64,000 nucleotides of DNA, taken from NCBI GenBank assembly GCA_000171835.1, contig ABHC01000025.1:28887-92886 (forward strand), in the 5' to 3' direction. The notes under the pieces were generated by a model. It was not told the DNA's origin, ran no database searches, and worked only from the letters and a program-made list of their open reading frames with translations. Shown here one piece after another: positions 19,391 to 29,010 of the stretch. The stretch's first letter is position 1; the number at the start of each line of letters is the position of its first letter. A program made the translations under genes and the position numbers. Origin of the DNA: an alpha proteobacterium BAL199 (lineage in GTDB: Bacteria > Pseudomonadota > Alphaproteobacteria > Thalassobaculales > Thalassobaculaceae).

Positions 19391-21343
19391 ATGGCCCGCA
19401 CATCCGCATCCGGCCGTCGCGCAGCCCGCTCATCCGCCGCCAAATCGCGTACAACGTCACGCACCCAGGCTTCGGCAGGGACAAGGGCCGTTCGGCCGCG
19501 ACGGGGATCGGCAAACCGCGGGATCCTGCGGCGGGTGCTGGGATCCGTCGTGCTCTGGGGCGTGGTCGCCGGCCTGTGGGCGGTGGTCGCTGTGGGCGGA
19601 CTGCTTGCCTGGGAAGCGTACCGGTTGCCTGACATCGGCGACCTCGACCGTTACACGCGGGCCGGCGCGGTACGGCTGGTCGGCGCCGACACACGGATGT
19701 TCGCGTCGTACGGCCCAATGCACGGCGATCCGCTAGCCGTAGACAAGCTGCCGAAGCACCTGATTCAGGCCGTTATCGCGACCGAGGACCGACGGTTCTA
19801 CGAGCACCCGGGCATTGACCCGATCGGCGTGGCGCGGGCTGCCTGGGCCAATCTGGCGGCTGGGCGGGTGGTTCAGGGCGGCAGCACGCTGACCCAGCAA
19901 CTCGCCAAGAACGTATTCCTGACCGCCGACCGGAGTTTCGAGCGCAAGGTCCAGGAACTGCTCCTGGCGTTCTGGCTGGAACGCCACTTCTCCAAGGACG
20001 AAATTCTCTCGATCTATCTGAACCGGGTGTATTTCGGGGCCGGCGCCTACGGCGTCGATGCCGCCGCGCGCAAGTATTTCGGGATCCCGGCCACCCGGCT
20101 CGGCCTGATGGAATCGGCGCTGCTGGCCGGGATGCTGAAGGCACCGAGCCGCTACAACCCTGCGGTGGCGCCGGACTTGGCCGGTGCGCGAACCTCCGTT
20201 GTGCTGGCCAACATGGTCGACGCCGGATTCATCGACCAGAAGACCGCCCGCGCCGCAGCCAGCCAGCCGATCGCCATCGCCGGCCCAGCCGGTCGTGGCG
20301 CTGGTGCCCGTTACTTCGCCGACTGGGTCTACGACAGCGTGCCGGACTTCGTTGGCCGGCCGGCGAGCGACCTGAACGTCGAGACCACCTTTGATCCGGG
20401 CTTGCAGGCGCTGGCCGAACGCGCCGTGGCCGACGGACTGGCGGCCGCCCGTCGCGGCGATGGCCTACAGGCCGCCTTGGTGGCGCTCGATCCGTCCACC
20501 GGCGCTGTCCGCGCCCTGGTCGGCGGACGAAGCTACGGCGACAGCCAGTTCAACCGCGCGGTCCAGGCGCGCCGTCAGCCGGGCTCCACCTTCAAGCCGC
20601 TGGTCTTCCTCGCCGCACTCGAGGCCGGATGGTCGGCGTCGGACGCAATCGACGATGCGCCGATCCGCATTGCCGGCTGGGCGCCCGAGAACATCGACGG
20701 CAAGTTCGAGGGCCGGATTACCTTGGCGCAAGCCCTGTCCCGGTCGCGCAACGCCGCAACGGTCCGCTTGCAGGAGGCAATCGGCCGATCCCGGGTCCGC
20801 GCGCTCGCCGAACGGCTGGGGCTGTCGGGACCGCTTCCAGAGGGCCCCAGCCTTGCGCTCGGAACCGGCGAAGCCAGTCCGCTGGAGGTTGCCGGGGTTT
20901 ATGCCGGCATAGCCAACGGCGGGCGGGCGGTGTTCCCGTACGCCGTCACCGCCGTGCGCGACCGCGACGGTCAGACGCTGTACGAGCGATCCGGCTCCGG
21001 CCTGTCGTCGGTCGTCTCCCCGCGCGCCGCCCGGGCGCTGGTCGGAATGCTGGCCGGGGCGGTTCAGAACGGCACGGGCAAAGCTGCGCGCCTCGATCGT
21101 CCGGCGGCTGGCAAGACCGGCACCACTCAGGACTATCGCGACGCCTGGTTCGCCGGTTTCACCGCCGATCTGGTTACCGTGGTCTGGGTCGGGCGCGACG
21201 ACGGCTCGGCAATGGACAGCGTCACCGGCGGGGGGCTTCCGGCCGACATCTGGAAGCGCTTCATGATGCCGGCCCACCAGGGCTGGCCGGTTCGGCCGCT
21301 GCTCGAACCTGGCCACGAGACGACGCTGGCCGAGACGCGGTAG
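19391..21343 (+). CDS. Class A penicillin-binding protein (transglycosylase/transpeptidase)
   Basis: Bifunctional peptidoglycan synthase. A ~45-residue basic, Ala/Ser-rich cytoplasmic tail precedes one membrane span (about residues 50-78). The GT51 domain has ATEDRRFYEHPGID (catalytic Glu132), GGSTLTQQLAKN and KVQELLLAFWLE. The transpeptidase has PGSTFKPL (Ser399, Lys402), SRSRNAA (SxN) and AGKTGTTQDYRDAWFAG (KTG). All catalytic motifs are intact. At 650 aa it is shorter than PBP1a and lacks its large inserted domain, closer to small PBP1-type enzymes. The 114-bp upstream gap is AT-rich and probably holds its promoter. Confidence 0.94.
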   Translation: MARTSASGRRAARSSAAKSRTTSRTQASAGTRAVRPRRGSANRGILRRVLGSVVLWGVVAGLWAVVAVGGLLAWEAYRLPDIGDLDRYTRAGAVRLVGADTRMFASYGPMHGDPLAVDKLPKHLIQAVIATEDRRFYEHPGIDPIGVARAAWANLAAGRVVQGGSTLTQQLAKNVFLTADRSFERKVQELLLAFWLERHFSKDEILSIYLNRVYFGAGAYGVDAAARKYFGIPATRLGLMESALLAGMLKAPSRYNPAVAPDLAGARTSVVLANMVDAGFIDQKTARAAASQPIAIAGPAGRGAGARYFADWVYDSVPDFVGRPASDLNVETTFDPGLQALAERAVADGLAAARRGDGLQAALVALDPSTGAVRALVGGRSYGDSQFNRAVQARRQPGSTFKPLVFLAALEAGWSASDAIDDAPIRIAGWAPENIDGKFEGRITLAQALSRSRNAATVRLQEAIGRSRVRALAERLGLSGPLPEGPSLALGTGEASPLEVAGVYAGIANGGRAVFPYAVTAVRDRDGQTLYERSGSGLSSVVSPRAARALVGMLAGAVQNGTGKAARLDRPAAGKTGTTQDYRDAWFAGFTADLVTVVWVGRDDGSAMDSVTGGGLPADIWKRFMMPAHQGWPVRPLLEPGHETTLAETR

Positions 21344-21370
21344 GGCCGCAACCGTCCGTCGGATCGTGAA

Positions 21371-21410
21371 CTACCTGCCCGACGTCGCGCCGGAGATACC
21401 ATCGGGCAGG
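21371..21410. terminator. Inverted repeat at convergent gene ends
   Basis: CCTGCCCGA (21374-21382) and TCGGGCAGG (21402-21410) form a perfect 9-bp stem immediately inside the stop codon of the minus-strand hybrid kinase, 30 nt past the stop of the penicillin-binding protein. Possible bidirectional terminator without a U-tract. Confidence 0.3.
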
Positions 21411-24400
21411 GCCGCAGCCCGACGGCCCGTGATGGCCAGCAGGATCGGCGACAGGACCTCCATCTGCATTGGTTTGGCACAGCAGTCGTCCATGCCTGCC
21501 GCGCGGTATCGAGCAATGTCCTCGGTCGCCACATTGGCCGTCAGGGCCACGATCGGTACGTTGCGCTTGATCGGATCCAGCATTTGCCGGATGCGCTTGG
21601 TCGCTTCCACGCCGTCGAGTTCAGGCATCTGGATGTCCATCACCACCGCGTCGAAATTCTCGCGTTCGACTGCCTCAACCGCTTCGATACCGTTGACGGC
21701 GCTGACCACATGGTGCCCGGCATTCTCAAGCAACCGCTCGGCGAGAAACCGGTTGATCTCGACGTCTTCCACCAGCAACAGGGACAAGGATGTGGTCGAG
21801 CGATCGTCGGATGCCGGCGCTATCTCAGCCACTTCGCTGACCGCTTTGTCGAAGGCGATGTCAAACCAGAAGGTACTGCCGGCGCCCTCTTTGCTCTGAA
21901 CGCCAACCTCACCACCCATGGCGGCGACAAGCTGCTTGTTGATAGCCAGACCGAGGCCGGTTCCACCGTATTTGCGCGTCGTTGACATATCCGCCTGGGT
22001 GAAGGCTTGAAACAGGTCTGCCTGCTTGGCGATCGGGATACCGACGCCGTCGTCCTTGACGGAGACGCGGACCCGAATAGTCCCGACCGTCTCGGTGAAG
22101 CGCCTGATCTCCAGTTGGATCGAACCGTTCGTGGTGAACTTCACCGCGTTCGATAGAAAATTCAGGATCACCTGTCGCACACGAACCGGGTCACCGATAA
22201 GTGAGTCTGGTAGATCGGCATCCAGATCAAATCGCAGGCTGTTGCCGTTCTTCTCAGCCGACGCCGCCATGATCGCAACGGCATCATTTGCCAGCACGCG
22301 CAGATCGAACGGAACATTCTCGAGACGCAGATAACCCGATTCGATCTTGCTCAGGTCAAGAATATCGCCGACCACTCCGACCAGATGATTTCCTGAGTCG
22401 ATGATCGTCTTGATAAATCCCTGAGCTCGATTGGAGATCCCATGGCTCTCCGGATCGAGCAAGGCTAGCTGGGCATAACCGAGAATTGCGTTGAGCGGCG
22501 AGCGCAGCTCATGGCTCATATGGGCGAGAAACTTGGACTTCGCCTGATTCGCCTGCTGGGCCTGCTCCATGGCCGCCTCGGCGTCGAGGCGGGCTTGTTG
22601 GAGCAACTGGCTGCGCTCCATGACGAGGCGGGTGATTCGCTCCTCGGTGCGCGTCAGCGACAGCAGGTAGAGCGACAGCGCGCCACTCAGCAAGGCACCA
22701 ATCATCAGAATGGCAATGGGCTGCCAGTTCCAGGCCAGCCCGTGGAACACCCCGTCAGGGTTGATGACAATCGTCCATTCGCGCCCACCGACCGCAAAGG
22801 CGCTTTGATACCCATCCGCCTGCTTGGTATCGGCCGGGCGATGACCGTAGTCCGACTGCGCCTCCAATGGGTCGGTGGAGTAGAGCAGCCGACCGGACGG
22901 CCCGGCGTCATAGTCCAGCACGTGCAGGTCGATCCGGGCCGGCAGGGCCGCTTCGCGATGCGCGTCGCTCATCAGCGTCTGGAGATCGAAGACCCCGAGC
23001 GCAATGCCCGCCAGGGTGTCACCGTCACGGGTCATCACGGGCAGCGCTACCAGCAGCCCCTTGGAGCCCTGAATGAGGTCGATCGCCTCGGTGACGGCCG
23101 TGGCGTCCGTTTCGAGGGCCCGCTCGATAGCGGCCCGCCGTATCGGATCGGCGTAGAGATCGAGGCCGAGAGCTGCGGCATTAGCTGCCAGTGGTTCTAC
23201 GAAGTAGACTGGGAAGTAGCTGGCCCGCTCTGCCGCCGACACCAGTTCCCCGTCGCGCATGTCCCGAATGTCGAAGGCCTCGATGCCGTCGCGTCGGGCA
23301 TTCTCCGTCAAGGCTGCGCGTTCGTCGTGCGAGACGGCGGGGATCCATTCCAGCGCCCGTATGGCCGGGTAGCGCTCGAGCCACGGCGAGGCGGTCGCCG
23401 CGAAGCGAGCGCGGGAGACCGATTCCTCGATTTCAAACAGCGTCTTGACCGCCAGAAGCGAACTGGTCGCCCGATCGATGCTGGTGCGCAGACTGGCCTC
23501 GAAGGACAGTGAATAGTACCGGAAGTCCCGCAGCATCGCGCTCTTGGTGCGCTCGGGGACGATCGTGGCGGCGGCGATGGTGATGGCGAGCCCCAGCGCG
23601 CCGCAGCCGATGGCAAGCGTCGTTCGGATACGCCTGATCTTGTTCGCGTGCCGCCACTCCGGCCTGGCCTCTTCGGACGTCAATGCGGTCTCGGCGAAGG
23701 CGGCGAGCGCCAGGCTGGCGCAGCCGACCAGGCTGAAGAACCCGTAGAAGCGCAGCAGGCTGTCCTGAGGGGTGGCGGCAATGAAAAAGCTGCTTCCGCT
23801 TGTCAGAAAAACCACCGAGGTCATGCAGGCGGTGACATTAACGATGGCGGCGCCGAACACGCCGAACCGGACAACGCCCCACAACGCGAATGGCAAGCTG
23901 ACGAAGACGAACAGGAACTCCTGACTTGCCAGCGCCTCAACGGAGTGAACAAGCACGGTGATCGCGACCGCGCACAGCGCAATGAACAGGATCTCGGCGT
24001 ACCAAAGGGTGGCCTGCCCTCGCCACGGCCGCTTTGCCAGCAGCAGCAGGGGAGGAGCAAACAGCAGCACCCCCATCAGGTCGCCGACCCACCAGCCCCA
24101 CCAGATGCCAGCATATCCGTCCCAGTTCTGCAGCAAGGTAAGGCTGACAGCAGCAGCGCCGTTCAGCGAGCTGACGAGCGAACTGGCTGCAGCACCGAAC
24201 ACCAGGAACAGCGCGACCGTTCGCGGGGTATCGAGCGCCGCTCCTCCCGAGAACCGGTTAAGGAGAGCTGCCCCGGCCACTCCGGCCAGGGTGTTGCCCG
24301 CGGTAATGAGGACCACAGTCTCAAGCGGCACCCCGGTCGTCAGGTTCACCGCGAACGCCCCGATCGCAGCACCCGGCCAGACCCGCATGCCCCAGCACAG

Positions 24401-24553
24401 CAGCGCCGCCAGGACAATGCCGGTCGGCGGCCAGATCAAGGTGACCGTGCTTTCGAAATAGGGAAACTTCAACCCGACATAGCCGGAGACGAAGTAGGCC
24501 GCCGCGAGGATCAATATCCTCGCATAGGTCGTCCTCCGTTCATCTTCGGGCAT
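21371..24553 (-). CDS. MASE1-CHASE hybrid sensor histidine kinase with receiver domain
   Basis: 1060-aa hybrid kinase. The N-terminal ~290 residues form a multi-span MASE1-type membrane domain (YVGLKFPYFESTVTLIWPPT, AIGAFAVNLTTGVPLETVV, WWGWWVGDLMGVLLFAPPLL). Then come a further membrane span and a CHASE-like periplasmic region (RYPAIRALEWIPAVSHDERA; YFPVYFVEPLAANAAALGLD) to about residue 580. After another span and a coiled coil comes HisKA with MSHELRSPLNAILGYAQLA (His about 681), HATPase (LNFLSNAVKFTTNG; GTGLGLAINKQLVAAMGGE) and a C-terminal receiver with VVMDIQMPELDGVEATKRI (phospho-Asp about 973) and the K of CCAKPMQ. The sensed signal is unknown. The gene stands alone. Confidence 0.92.
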   Translation of the reverse strand: MPEDERRTTYARILILAAAYFVSGYVGLKFPYFESTVTLIWPPTGIVLAALLCWGMRVWPGAAIGAFAVNLTTGVPLETVVLITAGNTLAGVAGAALLNRFSGGAALDTPRTVALFLVFGAAASSLVSSLNGAAAVSLTLLQNWDGYAGIWWGWWVGDLMGVLLFAPPLLLLAKRPWRGQATLWYAEILFIALCAVAITVLVHSVEALASQEFLFVFVSLPFALWGVVRFGVFGAAIVNVTACMTSVVFLTSGSSFFIAATPQDSLLRFYGFFSLVGCASLALAAFAETALTSEEARPEWRHANKIRRIRTTLAIGCGALGLAITIAAATIVPERTKSAMLRDFRYYSLSFEASLRTSIDRATSSLLAVKTLFEIEESVSRARFAATASPWLERYPAIRALEWIPAVSHDERAALTENARRDGIEAFDIRDMRDGELVSAAERASYFPVYFVEPLAANAAALGLDLYADPIRRAAIERALETDATAVTEAIDLIQGSKGLLVALPVMTRDGDTLAGIALGVFDLQTLMSDAHREAALPARIDLHVLDYDAGPSGRLLYSTDPLEAQSDYGHRPADTKQADGYQSAFAVGGREWTIVINPDGVFHGLAWNWQPIAILMIGALLSGALSLYLLSLTRTEERITRLVMERSQLLQQARLDAEAAMEQAQQANQAKSKFLAHMSHELRSPLNAILGYAQLALLDPESHGISNRAQGFIKTIIDSGNHLVGVVGDILDLSKIESGYLRLENVPFDLRVLANDAVAIMAASAEKNGNSLRFDLDADLPDSLIGDPVRVRQVILNFLSNAVKFTTNGSIQLEIRRFTETVGTIRVRVSVKDDGVGIPIAKQADLFQAFTQADMSTTRKYGGTGLGLAINKQLVAAMGGEVGVQSKEGAGSTFWFDIAFDKAVSEVAEIAPASDDRSTTSLSLLLVEDVEINRFLAERLLENAGHHVVSAVNGIEAVEAVERENFDAVVMDIQMPELDGVEATKRIRQMLDPIKRNVPIVALTANVATEDIARYRAAGMDDCCAKPMQMEVLSPILLAITGRRAAALPDGISGATSGR

Positions 24554-24650
24554 GCAACAGATCCGTTCTGGCTTCCTATGCTAAGCCAGAATGCCGCAAA
24601 CGCCCTTAAGATAAGGTTAGCGCAGGGCCGGCCGGTTGCCGGGCGCAGCG

Positions 24651-25877
24651 TCAGGCCCGTGGCCGGACCGGCCAGACGATCAGCCGGAAACTCAGCAGGG
24701 TCATCAAGGCGGCGATCGCAATGGCGGTCGCCATCGGCCGGGCGGTACCGTCAAAGGTGAGGCCAATCGCCAGTCCGACCGCGGCGGCCACACCCATCTG
24801 GCTGAAGCCAAGCAGCGACGACGCTGCTCCGGCCATGGTCGGAAACGGGCCGATCGCCCCAGCCTGGCAGTTCGGGAACACCAGCCCGACGCCCAGCATG
24901 GCGATCACCTGCGGGATCACGATGGTCTCGATGTGGGTTTCACCGGCCCAGGCGAAACCGGCCATCGCCACGCCGGCCGCGGTGGCGATCGTGGCACCGG
25001 TCAGGATCAGCCGGTCGAGTCCGATGCGCCGGCCAAAACGGCCGGAGATGAAGGTGCCGCTCATGTAACCGATCACCATGGCGGCGAAGCACAGGCCATA
25101 GACGTCGGCAGTCAGCCCGACCACCTGGATCAGCACGAAGGACGATCCCGAGATGAAGCTGAAGATGATGCTGTAGCAGGCCGCGATGGTCGCCACGTAA
25201 CCGACGTAGCCGCGGTGCGACAGCAGGGTCCGGTATGCGTGCAGCATGCCGCGCATCGACAAGGCGTCGGGGTTTCGATGGGCGTTGGTCTCGTCCAGCA
25301 TCGTCAGAACCCCGACCAGGGCGACGCCGGAAAACGCGGTCAGCACCCAGAACGTCGCCTGCCAGCCATAGACCACCTGCAGCCAGCCACCGAGCACCGG
25401 ACCGATCGCCGGCGCCAGCGCCATCGCCGTGCCCATGTAGGACAGAACGGCGGCAGCGCGCTCCCGACCGTAGACGTCGCGTACCACCGCACGCGCCAGG
25501 ACCGGGCCGGCGCAGCAGCCTACCGCCTGCATGGCGCGGGCCGCGATCAGCGCCTCGATGGTCGGCGCCAGGGCGCAGGCGACCGAGGCCACTACATAGA
25601 TTGCGATCGCCCCGATCAGCACCGGCCGACGCCCGAACCGGTCCGACAATGGGCCGTAGACCAGCATCGACACTGCGAACGCCACCAGGAAGACGCTGAG
25701 CGTCAATTGCACGGTCGGCACGTCGCTGCCGAAATCGCTGACCAGCGCCGGCAGCGACGGCAGGTACATGTCGGTCGAGATCGGCCCGAACGCCACCAGC
25801 ATGGTCAGCAGGGCGGCGACCGCGACGGAATCGGGGCGGGGACGGTTCATGGACTCGACCGACGGGGAACGGGCCAT
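24651..25877 (-). CDS. MFS drug-resistance exporter, Bcr/CflA family
   Basis: Twelve-span proton-coupled exporter of the DHA1 Bcr/CflA subfamily. Visible signatures: TDMYLPSLPALVSDFG in TM1, the MFS motif YGPLSDRFGRRPVL between TM2 and TM3, and the antiporter-type ARAMQAVGCCAGPVLARAVV in TM5. The start is uncertain: the frame opens at a TTG (25907). I prefer the ATG at 25875-25877 (MARSPSVESM), but MNRPRP at 25850 is also plausible. No regulator or efflux partner is adjacent. A paralogue of the same subfamily lies two genes upstream (26715-27920), with a YgjP-like gene between. Substrate unknown. Confidence 0.9.
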   Translation of the reverse strand: MARSPSVESMNRPRPDSVAVAALLTMLVAFGPISTDMYLPSLPALVSDFGSDVPTVQLTLSVFLVAFAVSMLVYGPLSDRFGRRPVLIGAIAIYVVASVACALAPTIEALIAARAMQAVGCCAGPVLARAVVRDVYGRERAAAVLSYMGTAMALAPAIGPVLGGWLQVVYGWQATFWVLTAFSGVALVGVLTMLDETNAHRNPDALSMRGMLHAYRTLLSHRGYVGYVATIAACYSIIFSFISGSSFVLIQVVGLTADVYGLCFAAMVIGYMSGTFISGRFGRRIGLDRLILTGATIATAAGVAMAGFAWAGETHIETIVIPQVIAMLGVGLVFPNCQAGAIGPFPTMAGAASSLLGFSQMGVAAAVGLAIGLTFDGTARPMATAIAIAALMTLLSFRLIVWPVRPRA

Positions 25878-25926
25878 CCGCTTACGCCGTGATGCGGGCA
25901 GGCGCAAGCGCAGCGTCGGTAGCCAG

Positions 25927-26652
25927 CTACCCGTAGGCGTGCAGTCGGCCGCCGTGGCGCTTCAGCCAGGCGCGCTCGCGCTCGTAGCTGGGCATTAGCC
26001 GATCGACCAGCCGCCAGAACCGGGCCGAGTGGTTCATTTCCACCAGATGGGCGGCCTCGTGCGCCACCACATAGTCGAGCACGCCGGCCGGTGCCAGGAT
26101 CAGCCGCCAGGAGAACGACAGGTCGCCGCGCGCCGAGCAGCTGCCCCAGCGCGAAGCGGTGTCGCGCACCGTGATCCGGCCGAGCGGCCTGCCAAGGGCG
26201 ATGGCGTGTGTCCGGGCCAAGGGCGCAATCGCCTTGCGCGCCTCGGCCTTCAGGTGATCGGCCACCCGGCGGGCCAGATGCTCGGGCCGACCCGCGACGT
26301 GCAGTTCCGCACTGCCGTCGGGATCCACCAGTTGCCACACCCCGCCGCGTTGGTCCGGCCGGTGGCGGATGCGGTGGACCACGCCCAGGATCGGAATCTC
26401 GGCGCCGTCCTTGAAGTCGATGCGTTCCGGCATCCGGGCCAGACGCACCCGCAACCAGCCGATGTGCCGGCGCGCGAAATCGGCCCCGACCTCCTGTGCC
26501 ACCCCGTCCGGCAACACCAGTTCCGGGCCACCCCTTGCCGGATCGACGCGCAGCAGCATCCGACGCGCACGCGCGCTGCGCCGGGTCGGCACGCTGAACT
26601 CGGTGCCGTCGGTGTCGGTGATGACGATCGGGGCAAGCGGGGCCGCGGGCAT
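25927..26652 (-). CDS. YgjP-like zinc metallopeptidase domain protein (M48-related, DUF45)
   Basis: 241-aa cytoplasmic protein of the YgjP/WLM (DUF45) family. The motif DYVVAHEAAHLVEMNHSARF contains the HExxH zinc site and the conserved NHSxxFW that follows it. Upstream the family's TASRWGSCSARGDLSFSWRL block is present, and the N-terminus has the RRSARARRMLLRVD strand. The ATG at 26650-26652 is the first in frame. These proteins are common in proteobacteria; the physiological substrate is not known to me. It lies between two Bcr/CflA exporters on the same strand, with short gaps (~50-60 bp) that would allow one transcript. Confidence 0.9.
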   Translation of the reverse strand: MPAAPLAPIVITDTDGTEFSVPTRRSARARRMLLRVDPARGGPELVLPDGVAQEVGADFARRHIGWLRVRLARMPERIDFKDGAEIPILGVVHRIRHRPDQRGGVWQLVDPDGSAELHVAGRPEHLARRVADHLKAEARKAIAPLARTHAIALGRPLGRITVRDTASRWGSCSARGDLSFSWRLILAPAGVLDYVVAHEAAHLVEMNHSARFWRLVDRLMPSYERERAWLKRHGGRLHAYG

Positions 26653-26714
26653 GGTCCCGTGCGGGTTGATGAGGACGGATCGAGTCTAGCTGATTCGCGA
26701 TACGGCGTCGCCGA

Positions 26715-27920
26715 CTACCGCGCCGCCGGCGGGCGCGGCAGGACCAGCGCCTGGGACAGGAAGCACATCAAGCCCGACGCCGCGAACACCGCGCCCATGA
26801 CCAGGTGGTGGTCGCCGTCGATCCGGCTGACCGCCAGCGAGGTCAGGACCCCGACGCCCATCTGCGAGAACCCCATCAGCGCCGACGCCGATCCGGCGAT
26901 GTAGGGAAAGCCCTGCAGCGTGCCGGCCATGGCGCTGGGGATGCCGATGCCCATGCCGAACAGGAACAGCATCATCGGCGCGATCACCGCCACCGTGGAC
27001 AGGTGCCCGGCCAGCGGAAACGCCAACAGCAGGAACCCGCTGACCAGCACGACGATTGAGCTCAACCGCACCATTCGCGGAATGCCGAAGCGCGGCGCGA
27101 TCCGCGCGGCGATCAGACTACCGGTCAGGAAGCCGAACACGTTGAACAGGATCAGCAGCCCGTAGGCTTGTGGCGACCAGCCAAGCTCGGTCATCAGCAC
27201 GAACGGCGATCCGGTCTGGTAGGCCATCAGGCACCCGAACATGCCACCGATCATCAGGATGTAGCCGACATACCGGCGGTCGCGCAGCAGGCTGCCGTAG
27301 TTGCGCAGCATCGGTACCAGATGCAGGGCGTCCGGTACCTTGCGGCGCGTGGTCTCCGGCAGCCGGACGACGGTGATCGCCGCCAGGATCAGGCCGATCG
27401 CCGCCAGCAGCACGAAGTTCGACCGCCACCCGAAGAACGCGTGCAGCTGCCCGCCGATCGACGGGGTGACTGCCGGCGACAGCGACATCGCCAGCGCGAT
27501 GTACGACATGACCTTGGCGGATTCCGCACCTTCGGTGGTGTCGCGCACGATCGAGCGGGACACCACCTGGCCGGCGCAGGCACCCAGCGCTTGGAAGAAC
27601 CGATAGACGATCAGCTGCTCGATGGTCTCGGCGAAAGCGCAGGCCACGCTGGCGGCGGTGAAGCAGGCGAGCCCGACCAGCAGGGCCGGCCGCCGCCCGA
27701 ACCGGTCGGTCACCGGCCCCCAGACCAATTGGCTGACGGCAAATCCGGCGATGAACACGGTCAGCGTCAGCTGGACCTGTCCGACCGACGTGCCGAGCGC
27801 GCCGGCCATCGTCGGCATCGACGGCAGGTACAGGCCCATCGACATCTGGTTGAGCGCGACCATGAAGGTCAGCAGCGCGATCGAGCCGGGCCGGGTGGCA
27901 TGGAAGGAAGCGGGGGGCAT
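26715..27920 (-). CDS. MFS drug-resistance exporter, Bcr/CflA family (second copy)
   Basis: 401-aa exporter, again DHA1 Bcr/CflA-like: MGLYLPSMPTMAGALG in TM1, WGPVTDRFGRRPALLVG after TM2, and FFQALGACAGQVVSRSIVRD in TM5. The ATG at 27918-27920 follows a G-rich stretch. It resembles the 24651-25877 protein in layout and motifs but the two differ throughout, so any duplication is old. Divergent from the cupin gene; the ~120-bp gap contains the short palindrome CTATCG-TG-CGATAG near 28002-28015. Substrate unknown. Confidence 0.9.
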   Translation of the reverse strand: MPPASFHATRPGSIALLTFMVALNQMSMGLYLPSMPTMAGALGTSVGQVQLTLTVFIAGFAVSQLVWGPVTDRFGRRPALLVGLACFTAASVACAFAETIEQLIVYRFFQALGACAGQVVSRSIVRDTTEGAESAKVMSYIALAMSLSPAVTPSIGGQLHAFFGWRSNFVLLAAIGLILAAITVVRLPETTRRKVPDALHLVPMLRNYGSLLRDRRYVGYILMIGGMFGCLMAYQTGSPFVLMTELGWSPQAYGLLILFNVFGFLTGSLIAARIAPRFGIPRMVRLSSIVVLVSGFLLLAFPLAGHLSTVAVIAPMMLFLFGMGIGIPSAMAGTLQGFPYIAGSASALMGFSQMGVGVLTSLAVSRIDGDHHLVMGAVFAASGLMCFLSQALVLPRPPAAR

Positions 27921-28044
27921 GGACGTGTCCGGAAAGCCTCCCTTTGGGTATAGGACGGATGATGCTGCGCTGCAACACAGGTTTCCCGGCGACGATCGAG
28001 GCTATCGTGCGATAGGCTCGACCAAATCCTCAGGGAGATCAGCG

Positions 28045-29010
28045 ATGTCCATGTCCGCCGACGCGCCCCGAACCGCCCCCAGCTCCGCCGGAACGCTCGA
28101 CGGTGATCCGCCGGTCGAGGCTGCCACCGCAGCCCAGCGCCGAGCCCGGTTCTTCAACTCCGGCAATGCCTTCAACCTCAAGCTCGCCGCGGTTCCGAAG
28201 GCCCGTTTCGAGACCGAGCGCGACGCCGCGTTCGCCGATGGAGCGCCCAGTGGCTGCCACCCCTTGGACCAGTCGGCGGCGTTCGACTGCGCCTTTTCCG
28301 CCACCACCCCGCTGGTCCTCGCCCACTACCTACGGATCGACGCCGGCGACATCCTGGTCTCCCGGTTCCGGGCCAGCGGCGAGATCCACTGCGTGCTGAC
28401 CGGCTCCGGTGAGACCACCGTGGGCGGCGAGACCATCGCCTGGGGTCCGGGCGACGTCATGGTCCTGCCCGGCGGCCACGTGGTCGAGCACCGCGCGGCG
28501 GCCAGCGCCCCGGCGGTGCTGTGGAGCGTCACCAACGAACCGGCACTGATGTTCGAGGGTCTGAATCCGCCGGCCCCCGGGAAAGCGCCGGTCGATCCGG
28601 TGCACTACACCGCCGCCGAGATCGCCCGCCAGTTGGCGGTGCTGCAGGCGCTGCCCGAACAGGCGGGCCAAGCCGGCGTCGCCTTGATCTTCTCGGCCCA
28701 GCGTACCGCCGACAGCCGCAACGCCATGCCGTCGCTGACCCTGGCGCTGAACACCCTGGCGCCCGGCACCCACCAGCGCGCCCACCGCCACAACGCCGCC
28801 GCCATAACGCTTTGCCTCGACGGCGATTCCTGCTTCTCGAAGATCGACGGCGAGCGCGTCGACTGGTCGCCGCTGGCCACCATGATCACCCCGCCCGGCG
28901 AGGTGCACAGCCACCACAACGACGGCGACCGCCTGGCGCGCTTCCTGATCGTCCAGGACGGCGGTTGGCACTACCACGCCCGCACCATGGGCTTCGCGTT
29001 CGCCGAATGA
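28045..29010 (+). CDS. Double-cupin protein, gentisate-dioxygenase-like layout
   Basis: 321-aa protein with two cupin barrels. The first includes EIHCVLTGSGETTVGGETI and MVLPGGHVVEHRA. The second has GTHQRAHRHNAAAITLCLDG, a good metal-binding motif with HxH, and PPGEVHSHHNDGDRLARFLI. The layout resembles bicupin ring-cleaving dioxygenases and related cupins, but the first cupin lacks an obvious His pair, so only the C-terminal site is likely to hold metal. The ATG at 28045 has CAGGGAG upstream. The stop overlaps the next ATG (ATGA), so it is coupled to the GNAT gene. Substrate unknown; I do not claim gentisate. Confidence 0.75.
   Translation: MSMSADAPRTAPSSAGTLDGDPPVEAATAAQRRARFFNSGNAFNLKLAAVPKARFETERDAAFADGAPSGCHPLDQSAAFDCAFSATTPLVLAHYLRIDAGDILVSRFRASGEIHCVLTGSGETTVGGETIAWGPGDVMVLPGGHVVEHRAAASAPAVLWSVTNEPALMFEGLNPPAPGKAPVDPVHYTAAEIARQLAVLQALPEQAGQAGVALIFSAQRTADSRNAMPSLTLALNTLAPGTHQRAHRHNAAAITLCLDGDSCFSKIDGERVDWSPLATMITPPGEVHSHHNDGDRLARFLIVQDGGWHYHARTMGFAFAE

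Noticed and set aside
28045..29010. Calling the bicupin protein gentisate 1,2-dioxygenase
   Set aside because: The first cupin lacks clear metal ligands and no gentisate-pathway genes are nearby, so only the fold is claimed.
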